This document shows positions 1-4,549 of a stretch of 6,111 bases of DNA, piece by piece (within the stretch, counting starts at the first letter, position 1; each line of letters starts with the position of its first letter). The notes under the pieces were generated by a model that was not told the DNA's origin, made no database searches, and saw only the letters and a program-made list of their open reading frames with translations. Both the position numbers and the translations under genes were made by a program. Origin of the DNA: CAZAOA01 sp964486765 (GTDB taxonomy: Bacteria > Patescibacteriota > UBA1384 > XYA2-FULL-43-10); assembly GCA_964486765.1 (NCBI GenBank), contig CAZAOA010000019.1, forward strand, positions 1 to 6,111. The letters run 5' to 3'.

Positions 1-770
1 GACCCATAAGTTCTGGAAAGTCCTCAACCCTTTATGCGCTTTTGATGGAGTTAAATAAATCGGATGTAAAAATTATTACACTTGAAGATCCGGTTGAGTA
101 TCGGATCGAAGGGGTGGAGCAGAGCCAGATTAAGAAGGACGAAGATTATACTTTTGCAAATGGTTTGAGGGCAGCTCTGCGCCAAGATCCGGACATTATA
201 ATGGTTGGAGAGGTTAGAGATCCTGAAACGGCAGAAATAGCCGTACAGGCTGCTTTAACGGGCCACCTAATGCTTTCTACTATCCATGCCAACTCGGCGC
301 CGGGAGTTTTTATCCGACTTCTAGATATTGGCGTCAAACCGTTTTTATTGTCTGGCTCAATCAACTTAGTGATGGCACAAAGATTGGTTCGAAAGATCTG
401 CCCTAATTGCGTTGAAGAGTTCGTGCCACGCAAAGAGATTTGGCAAGAAGTCCAAAAAACATTAGATCCAATAAAAAATATGCTTGAAAGTAAGTATCAA
501 GCATATTTGTCTTCAAAGTCTATAAAACTAAAACGCGGTAAAGGTTGTGAGAAGTGTCATCACGCTGGCTTTTTAGGAAGGCAAGTCATAGTTGAAGTAA
601 TGATTCCAGATGAAAATATCGAACAACTTATCTCCAAAGAAGCCAGCATCGCTGAGTTCACAAGGGAAGCTCAGCGTTCTGGAATGATCTCTATGGAACA
701 AGATGGTTTAGTAAAAGTTCTTCAAGGCGTCACTACGATAGAAGAAGTCTGGAGAGTGACGAAGGAGTGA
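1..770 (+). CDS. pilB: GspE/PilB-family secretion/pilus assembly ATPase, C-terminal part (5' truncated by window)
   Basis: This is a cytoplasmic hexameric ATPase of the type II secretion/type IV pilus family, which powers pilin polymerisation. The reading frame is open from base 3, so the gene begins outside the window; the ATG at 45 is internal. The window opens inside the Walker A loop (PISSGKSS, bases 3-26, with a preceding GA that fits a glycine codon). The Asp box follows (TLEDPVEYRIEG, 78-113), then Walker B (DIIMVGEVRD, 192-221) and the His box (TGHLMLSTIHAN, 258-293). A tetracysteine zinc site is formed by CPNC (399-410) and CEKC (546-557). The C-terminal helical region ends with EEVWRVTKE and a TGA stop, a normal end for the family. 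The N-terminal MshEN-type domain is not in view. PilB and GspE cannot be separated here, so the symbol is a best guess. The gene converges with the next one and the two stops are 3 bp apart. Confidence 0.95.
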   Translation, partial: PISSGKSSTLYALLMELNKSDVKIITLEDPVEYRIEGVEQSQIKKDEDYTFANGLRAALRQDPDIIMVGEVRDPETAEIAVQAALTGHLMLSTIHANSAPGVFIRLLDIGVKPFLLSGSINLVMAQRLVRKICPNCVEEFVPRKEIWQEVQKTLDPIKNMLESKYQAYLSSKSIKLKRGKGCEKCHHAGFLGRQVIVEVMIPDENIEQLISKEASIAEFTREAQRSGMISMEQDGLVKVLQGVTTIEEVWRVTKE

Positions 771-773
771 ATA

Positions 774-1073
774 TTATATTCTTGTAACAGTACTAGCGAT
801 TACTGTAACGATAACGTATGCAAGTATGATGATGACTATACCGATGATCGCGTTGACAAGACCCTGTTGACCCTTTTTGGCGGCGTCGGGGTTTCCTGCT
901 GCAGTAAGATAGAGAATCCCAGAGTAAATAAGATAGATTACTGCCAAAACTGCAGCAACTTCCAATACAATCCTTACAACTACATCAGCAAGAGCTCCAA
1001 TGCCGCTATAACCAGTCTCTGATAGTTGTAAAAACTCCCACTCATAAGCCTGTGCTTTATCAATCAAGTTCAT
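774..1073 (-). CDS. Small two-helix T4SS pilin-like (VirB2/TrbC-type) membrane protein, 99 aa
   Basis: This is a small inner-membrane protein, probably a pilin-like subunit of a conjugation or type IV secretion type surface structure. Residues about 30-57 and 73-97 are hydrophobic helices joined by a short polar, lysine-containing loop (AAGNPDAAKKGQQG, 58-71). The layout matches VirB2/TrbC-like pilins and the T4SS_pilin family I recall from CPR genomes; the family name is from memory. It has no class III prepilin cleavage motif, so it is not a type IV pilin for the neighbouring ATPase. The first 29 residues are mildly polar and no conventional signal peptide is evident. The ATG start is fixed by a GGAGGG Shine-Dalgarno 4 bases upstream, and a near-consensus promoter lies just above it. 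It shares its core pattern with the three other pilin-like genes of the window. It is the smallest and best-equipped for expression, so it is the likeliest major subunit (inference). Confidence 0.88.
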   Translation of the reverse strand: MNLIDKAQAYEWEFLQLSETGYSGIGALADVVVRIVLEVAAVLAVIYLIYSGILYLTAAGNPDAAKKGQQGLVNAIIGIVIIILAYVIVTVIASTVTRI

Positions 1074-1077
1074 TTAA

Positions 1078-1083
1078 CCCTCC
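1078..1083 (-). promoter_or_regulatory. Strong Shine-Dalgarno for the 99-aa pilin-like gene
   Basis: On the minus strand GGAGGG is followed by TTAA and then the ATG at 1073-1071. The match to the anti-Shine-Dalgarno sequence and the spacing fix the start codon. Confidence 0.85.
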
Positions 1084-1103
1084 GATAATTAATAACTGTA
1101 TTC

Positions 1104-1133
1104 ATTGTAGCTTTTAGCGTTTGGTAATGTCAA
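1104..1133 (-). promoter_or_regulatory. Sigma-70-type promoter of the 99-aa pilin-like gene
   Basis: On the minus strand a perfect -35 box TTGACA (1133-1128) is separated by 18 bp from a -10 box TACAAT (1109-1104; five of six consensus bases). Transcription would begin near base 1097, giving a short leader of about 24 bases that contains the GGAGGG ribosome-binding site. This is the clearest promoter in the window, and it makes the 99-aa gene an independent transcription unit whatever happens upstream. Confidence 0.75.
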
Positions 1134-1169
1134 GCCCGTTGTTCAACTACCAATATACGAATAACATCC

Positions 1170-1181
1170 CTAAAGTACGAA
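1170..1181 (+). repeat. 12-bp direct repeat, copy 1
   Basis: CTAAAGTACGAA occurs here and again at 1671-1682 in the same orientation, once on each side of the 104-aa gene. The first copy continues into simple AT-rich sequence (ATTACGAATTA). Confidence 0.6.
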
Positions 1182-1201
1182 ATTACGAATTAACCTACAT
1201 T

Positions 1202-1226
1202 GAAACTTCCCACAGAATATCACAGA
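1202..1226 (+). repeat. 25-bp inverted repeat, left copy, downstream of the 104-aa gene
   Basis: This segment begins GAAACTTC and ends ATCACAGA. Its reverse complement recurs at 1683-1707 with 23 of 25 positions identical; the differences are at the 9th and 17th bases. The two copies bracket the 104-aa gene, about 505 bp outer edge to outer edge. No transposase or obvious target-site duplication is seen. The remainder of the 1074-1290 space holds the promoter, three spaced copies of AAATTC (1233-1253) and the hairpin repeat at 1254-1293. Confidence 0.6.
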
Positions 1227-1253
1227 AATAAGAAATTCATAAATTCCAAATTC

Positions 1254-1293
1254 AGGATCCTTCGACTTCGCTCAGGATGACACAGGAGTGTCA
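1254..1293 (-). repeat. Extragenic palindromic repeat with two hairpins, touching the stop of the 104-aa gene
   Basis: Reading the plus strand, ATCCT (1257-1261) can pair with AGGAT (1274-1278), enclosing TCGACTTCGCTC. Immediately next, TGACAC (1278-1283) pairs perfectly with GTGTCA (1288-1293) around an AGGA loop. The second arm includes the TGA stop codon of the 104-aa gene (1291-1293). The unit resembles a dispersed hairpin repeat that I recall from many unrelated, mostly environmental genomes; that resemblance is from memory. It could serve as a factor-independent terminator or RNA 3'-end stabiliser, but no T-run follows it on the minus strand. Confidence 0.55.
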
Positions 1294-1605
1294 CTTTAAG
1301 GCTACATCTACGAAGTTGACTATTACGCGAGCTAATACCACTACAACTGTTCCGATGATCGACCAGAGAAGAGTTTTTTTCGCAGTTTCTGCCTGCTCTT
1401 CTTTGCCAAAGGAACTAACATATAAAAATGCACTATACATAATCATTATAACACCGATTATAACAGCAATGTTTAAAGCTATCTCTGTGACCCATTTTAC
1501 GGCATTAAGTATTGATCCTAAATTTGCTTCGGTACCACCAAACTCAGTAATCTTATTACCGAAGCTATCGACTTCTGTTGTTGGATCAGCTGCTAAAACT
1601 TTCAT
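1291..1605 (-). CDS. Two-helix T4SS pilin-like membrane protein, 104 aa
   Basis: This is a second short pilin-like protein, predicted to sit in the inner membrane or in a pilus-like fibre. Residues 1-32 are polar (MKVLAADPTTEV start). Hydrophobic helices run about 38-63 and 80-100, joined by the charged loop SSFGKEEQAETAKK (64-77). It carries the shared module: Y57, Y62, G67, G85 and the L91-A92 pair, at the same spacing as its neighbours, yet the sequence otherwise differs clearly from the 99-aa protein, so this is not a recent duplication. The ATG start has a modest AGGA Shine-Dalgarno 5 bases upstream. The gene lies 124 bp downstream of the 668-aa gene and is bracketed by a 25-bp inverted repeat pair. 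I see no convincing promoter of its own, so it may rely on read-through. Its exact role, a second structural or a minor subunit, cannot be decided here. Confidence 0.85.
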   Translation of the reverse strand: MKVLAADPTTEVDSFGNKITEFGGTEANLGSILNAVKWVTEIALNIAVIIGVIMIMYSAFLYVSSFGKEEQAETAKKTLLWSIIGTVVVVLARVIVNFVDVALK

Positions 1606-1625
1606 TGCATTCCTAACGAAATTAT

Positions 1626-1660
1626 CCGCCCTTTGGGCGAGACCTCGCCTTAATAGGCGG
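1626..1660 (-). repeat. Nested GC-rich hairpin in the leader of the 104-aa gene
   Basis: GGCGAG (1636-1641) pairs perfectly with CTCGCC (1644-1649). Outside it, CCGCC (1626-1630) pairs with GGCGG (1656-1660), giving a two-tier stem. An alternative small hairpin, GCCC-TTT-GGGC (1628-1638), competes for the same bases. It sits 20 bp upstream of the 104-aa start and about 70 bp past the stop of the 668-aa gene. It could act as a terminator-like barrier, a processing site or a translation-modulating leader. No T-tract follows. The word GGCGGGCAA here (1656-1664) recurs inverted at 3829-3837. Confidence 0.5.
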
Positions 1661-1670
1661 GCAAATTAGA

Positions 1671-1682
1671 CTAAAGTACGAA
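1671..1682 (+). repeat. 12-bp direct repeat, copy 2
   Basis: This is a second exact copy of CTAAAGTACGAA, matching 1170-1181, and it abuts the right arm of the inverted repeat at 1683. Confidence 0.6.
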
Positions 1683-1707
1683 TCTGTGATTTTCTGTGTG
1701 AAGTTTC
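1683..1707 (-). repeat. 25-bp inverted repeat, right copy, upstream of the 104-aa gene
   Basis: This is the minus-strand counterpart of 1202-1226, with 23 of 25 bases identical. The motif TCTGTGAT is repeated again just beyond it (1707-1714), so the element may be built from shorter units. Confidence 0.6.
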
Positions 1708-1729
1708 TGTGATGGAATATCCTTATTAT

Positions 1730-3736
1730 CTATAATCTCTCAACCACTCCAAGCCTTACCAATGTATCTAATACCACATATTCTATAACAAATGCTAACA
1801 CCGCTATTACTATTCCAACAATCGAATAGATAACTGCTTTTGAGCCTTTCTTTGCTTTTTCAGGATCGCCTCCAGAGGTTATATACATTATACCTCCAAT
1901 TATAATCCCCACAACTGACAAGATGGCTATAGCGTAAAGAAGTAGATCTATTATCCTGTTAGCAAGTTGCAAAACAGATGTGAGAGAAGATCCTCTCGCA
2001 TCTTCTGATGCTTTTTCGCTAAAGTTTATAAGATTTGAATATCTCGGGTCAACTGGGTTCTCTTCAGAAAGAGTTGGGTCGGTGTTGCTTATCGTAACTT
2101 GTTCGTATCCAGTTGCTGCTGCGACATGGACTGAATCGAAAAATCCTTTACCCATCACAGTGTAATAACCGATGCTTTGGGCTTCAGGAACAGACCAGCT
2201 TAGAGATGTTTTGGGACTATCGGCAGGTGCAGATCCAATTTTTGTAGGGCAACTCTCTCCTGATGTAGTCGAAAGCTTACCGTCGCATAACCAGACATCC
2301 ACTTTATCCATCTCCTCTAAGGGCGGATTTAATATTTTTTCTGGGTCATTGGCAATTGCGATGTCAACGTTTAGAGTATCGTTGTATTCTACCTGATTCG
2401 GTGAAGCATCCAGATCAAAGTAATCTGTTGTTCGAGAAATTGCTCCACCATCTTTTATGAGTAATGTATTGAATGAAACTTCCGCTCTCTCCATCTCTCT
2501 TCCGCTAGGGTATTCATCCGTGTATTCTACTAAGAGTGTAGCTAATTTGTATTTTTGCGGAAAGGCAAAATCATACGATACATCATCGGCGTCTGTTGGA
2601 GCAGGGTCGTAGCTTTTTTTGATAACATCTTGCCAATTAAAGAGGTATTCAATATCATTTAGATGATGGACATCTTCAGAATCAATCTGTCTCTCTCCAA
2701 CAAATATTGCAGAATCATCAGACGATTTGGATTCAGGTTTTATATATACCTTTATCTTGTACGGTTTGTCGGTTGCTACTTCTTCGCTTAAATTGCCGTT
2801 TTTAAGTTTTGCTTCGATAGAGAAACTTTGAGGCTGCATAGCATCAGAGGAGTCCGTAGCTAGATAGAATTGACTGGGCGAATTGATGTAGAGAATTTCG
2901 CTATTTGCAGTTCTTCTGTTGGCATAACTTAAGTAGATGTCTCTGTGCCCACCACCAGGATCTGCCAAGTACTCTTTTTCTGCATCAAGATCCATCCCAT
3001 ATCCTTCCCAAAGTGGGATCGCGGTGCCCAGAACGAAGTCAACGCCTTTTAACCACAAAGAGTTCATTTTGGCACCATCATAGCTATCAGACAGACTGAT
3101 AGATAAAAAATCGTTGAAAGAGTCACCTTGTTTAGCAATCTTGATCTCGCAGTGTCCAGTTGGTTCGCAGTATTCTTCTTGTTCATTATCAATATCGACT
3201 CCGTTTCTCTCAAGGCTCTTAAAAAATTCTTCAGATGCTATGATTATCTGATTATCTTCACCGCTTTTTGGAAGTAATACTTCGTTCCATTCATTCCAAG
3301 CTGCGGCGACATAATTGGAGCGGATGTTGCCGATTATCTCTTTATCTGTTCCTGAAAAATAGTTATAGGCTTGTTCAATAAAACTCCAGACAGGCAGATT
3401 GTCAGAGTCTTTTACAGAAGGATCGGTCCAAACTCCTGGGTTAACTTCGAAACAGCTGGATTGACCTATAAGAGAACATGAGTCTGCTGAATCGTGATAT
3501 ATTATATCTTTATAAGTGTCGTTAAAATCTTCTAGATTATTTGTAAATTTTGCTCCATCAAGATTTGCACCAAAGATTGCACCTTGTGAGTTTAGAGCAA
3601 AGACCAGCTGATTGTCATCATCGGCTCCAATTTGGTTGTTTGAGAGGTACGATACTCCGCCAGAAATCAGAACCGCAAAAAGAGAAAAATAGATCAGGAT
3701 CTTGGAGATAGATTTGGTTTTTGAATAAGAACTCAT
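1730..3736 (-). CDS. Large exported protein with C-terminal T4SS pilin-like two-helix module, 668 aa
   Basis: I do not recognise the family of the main body. Residues 1-12 are polar and basic, and 13-30 form a hydrophobic signal peptide or anchor. Residues about 32-590 are acidic, low in lysine clusters and look extracytoplasmic. They hold only six cysteines, in three close pairs (C87/C95, C190/C196, C484/C496), which suggests local disulfides. Residues about 440-550 (ending EQVTIS) alternate short hydrophobic strands and turns as in an Ig-like beta domain; this is a guess from pattern. The C-terminus (597-657) is a pilin-like hairpin: helix, SGGDPEKAKKG loop, helix, with G623 and G641 spaced exactly as in the three smaller genes. 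The likely role is a minor, tip or base subunit or an adhesin of the same surface structure. The ATG lacks a visible Shine-Dalgarno; no later start would keep the signal segment. It is 265 bp from the upstream gene. Confidence 0.85.
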   Translation of the reverse strand: MSSYSKTKSISKILIYFSLFAVLISGGVSYLSNNQIGADDDNQLVFALNSQGAIFGANLDGAKFTNNLEDFNDTYKDIIYHDSADSCSLIGQSSCFEVNPGVWTDPSVKDSDNLPVWSFIEQAYNYFSGTDKEIIGNIRSNYVAAAWNEWNEVLLPKSGEDNQIIIASEEFFKSLERNGVDIDNEQEEYCEPTGHCEIKIAKQGDSFNDFLSISLSDSYDGAKMNSLWLKGVDFVLGTAIPLWEGYGMDLDAEKEYLADPGGGHRDIYLSYANRRTANSEILYINSPSQFYLATDSSDAMQPQSFSIEAKLKNGNLSEEVATDKPYKIKVYIKPESKSSDDSAIFVGERQIDSEDVHHLNDIEYLFNWQDVIKKSYDPAPTDADDVSYDFAFPQKYKLATLLVEYTDEYPSGREMERAEVSFNTLLIKDGGAISRTTDYFDLDASPNQVEYNDTLNVDIAIANDPEKILNPPLEEMDKVDVWLCDGKLSTTSGESCPTKIGSAPADSPKTSLSWSVPEAQSIGYYTVMGKGFFDSVHVAAATGYEQVTISNTDPTLSEENPVDPRYSNLINFSEKASEDARGSSLTSVLQLANRIIDLLLYAIAILSVVGIIIGGIMYITSGGDPEKAKKGSKAVIYSIVGIVIAVLAFVIEYVVLDTLVRLGVVERL

Positions 3737-3739
3737 AAC

Positions 3740-3774
3740 TAGCTTTTTAGCTTATTAGCAAGATAGCTTTTTAG
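3740..3774 (-). repeat. Pair of 11-bp direct repeats just upstream of the 668-aa start
   Basis: CTAAAAAGCTA (minus strand) occurs at 3774-3764 and 3750-3740, with start-to-start spacing of 24 bp. The nearer copy ends 3 bases before the ATG, where a Shine-Dalgarno would be expected. It may be an operator or leader element, or chance AT-rich repetition. Confidence 0.4.
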
Positions 3775-3797
3775 GGGGAATTGTAGGGTACTTCGTT

Positions 3798-3879
3798 CTT
3801 CGGTTGCCTGCCCGAAGTTGCTACATCGTTGCCCGCCCGCATCGCATATGCTCAAGCATTTCGGGCGTGGCAGGCGGGC
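3798..3879. repeat. GC-rich palindromic intergenic element
   Basis: This patch is much richer in GC than the coding sequence around it. CTTCGG (3798-3803) pairs with CCGAAG (3812-3817). GCCCGCC (3831-3837) pairs with GGCGGGC (3873-3879), and inside that ATGCT (3848-3852) pairs with AGCAT (3855-3859). CGCCCG (3834-3839) can alternatively pair with CGGGCG (3862-3867). It resembles REP/MITE-like dispersed palindromes. No reading frame across it looks like a protein. It lies between the 172-aa and 668-aa genes and could separate their transcription. Confidence 0.55.
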
Positions 3880-3887
3880 GCTGCCAG

Positions 3888-3944
3888 TATCGTCAATCGG
3901 TTACGTTTGACGATAGACTTAACCGATACGGGTTTCGTTACCGT
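3888..3944 (-). other. Candidate structured RNA element: two interlocked stems plus a third hairpin
   Basis: TATCGTCAA (3888-3896) is perfectly complementary to TTGACGATA (3907-3915), with a 10-base loop. Within that loop ATCGGTTA (3896-3903) is perfectly complementary to TAACCGAT (3920-3927), which lies outside the first stem. The two stems are therefore interlocked: they either switch or form an H-type pseudoknot. A third small stem is ACGG (3928-3931) with CCGT (3941-3944). If transcribed from the minus strand it falls about 60 bases after the 172-aa stop and 150 bases before the 668-aa start. I do not recognise it as a known riboswitch. Confidence 0.4.
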
Positions 3945-4001
3945 GAGACGATTAATTTCTTTATAGATTCGGATAAGTTTGTAAGGGGAGTAAATCATTA
4001 T

Positions 4002-4520
4002 TTACACTTGGGTTTCGAAGCCCAGGACATTTAGTAATAAATAGATCAATAAGAGCATCGCAAATCCAGAGAGTGAACCGATGATTATCTCTTTGGCTTC
4101 CCCTGTGGCAGAAGTATTGCCTTGGGAAGTTAAGTATTTGTAGCCAGCATAAATGATCATTAGGGCAGTCAAGGCGGCACCCAGTTTAAGGGCAAATGAG
4201 AAGAGTGAGGCCATATAATCCATGAAACTTTCATAGTTTGTTTTTGTAACTATGTTGCCATCTTCGTCAATCCCAGTTGGAATACCAACGCCGGTATTGA
4301 TTCCTTCGCTCGGTGTACTCTCTTCTGTCTCTGAATCCGTAACTATAGATGTTGTTGGATCTGTGGCATCAATGGTAGCAAAAACGAGAGCTGGTAGAAG
4401 CAACGTAAAAGCAAAGAGAATAACCAGACAAAAGATTGTTATCTTTCTGTATTGTGTTTGTAATTTGTAATTTATCAGCCGATAGCTGATCGTCCTTTGG
4501 ACGAGAATTTGATTTGACAT
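4002..4520 (-). CDS. Secreted or membrane pilin-like protein with signal peptide and acidic linker, 172 aa
   Basis: This is the third size class of pilin-like protein here. Residues 1-27 are a basic N-region, and 28-48 a hydrophobic signal segment with a plausible cleavage after VFA. Residues 49-100 are a Thr/Ser/Glu/Asp- and Gly-rich linker (EESTPSEG and similar) without cysteines. Residues about 105-131 and 143-168 are membrane helices. The loop TSQGNTSATGEAKE joins them, with Y124, Y129, G134 and G152 at the shared spacing; I159 replaces the usual alanine. Start choice is uncertain: no Shine-Dalgarno precedes the ATG, which follows a 7-bp tandem repeat, and codons 6-16 are made of two abutting hairpins (4474-4503), so the first 20 or so residues may be intergenic sequence read as protein. 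No better ATG exists before the signal segment. It starts 29 bp after the lipoprotein gene and is probably co-transcribed with it, linking the binding protein to the pilin set. Confidence 0.82.
   Translation of the reverse strand: MSNQILVQRTISYRLINYKLQTQYRKITIFCLVILFAFTLLLPALVFATIDATDPTTSIVTDSETEESTPSEGINTGVGIPTGIDEDGNIVTKTNYESFMDYMASLFSFALKLGAALTALMIIYAGYKYLTSQGNTSATGEAKEIIIGSLSGFAMLLLIYLLLNVLGFETQV
4474..4503 (-). repeat. Two abutting hairpins inside the 5' end of the 172-aa gene
   Basis: ATCAGC (4474-4479) pairs with GCTGAT (4485-4490) around CGATA, and CGTCC (4491-4495) pairs with GGACG (4499-4503) around TTT. The stems are directly adjacent. Such elements are usually intergenic, which casts doubt on the annotated N-terminus. 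The second has the same stem-TTT-stem form as GCCC-TTT-GGGC at 1628-1638. Confidence 0.5.
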
Positions 4521-4541
4521 TAGAAATTAGAAATTAGAAAT
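4521..4541 (+). repeat. Three tandem copies of a 7-bp unit
   Basis: TAGAAAT is repeated three times without error and ends directly against the ATG of the 172-aa gene. It fills most of the 29-bp gap to the lipoprotein stop and leaves no room for a normal ribosome-binding site. Confidence 0.8.
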
Positions 4542-4549
4542 TTCGCATA

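Noticed and set aside
768..770. TGA reassigned to glycine, as in some Patescibacteria
   Set aside because: TGA ends the ATPase and the 104-aa protein at the expected family ends, and no in-frame TGA interrupts any gene.
774..1605. Short proteins as type IV pilins serving the neighbouring PilB-like ATPase
   Set aside because: They lack the class III prepilin motif (G/A followed by hydrophobics with E at +5) and have two membrane helices, which fits VirB2/TrbC-like pilins instead.
1277..1669. 130-codon plus-strand reading frame opposite the 104-aa gene
   Set aside because: It is a shadow of the antisense membrane protein. The minus-strand frame has clear helices and the shared glycine spacing.
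1170..1707. CRISPR array or insertion sequence
   Set aside because: The repeats are few, irregularly spaced and in mixed orientation, and there is no cas or transposase gene.
3780..3785. TACAAT as a -10 box for the 668-aa gene
   Set aside because: No acceptable -35 box lies 16-19 bp upstream, so the call would rest on one hexamer in AT-rich sequence.
3804..4034. 76-codon plus-strand reading frame across the intergenic region
   Set aside because: It covers the palindromes and interlocked stems, overlaps the end of the 172-aa gene, and has no protein-like pattern.
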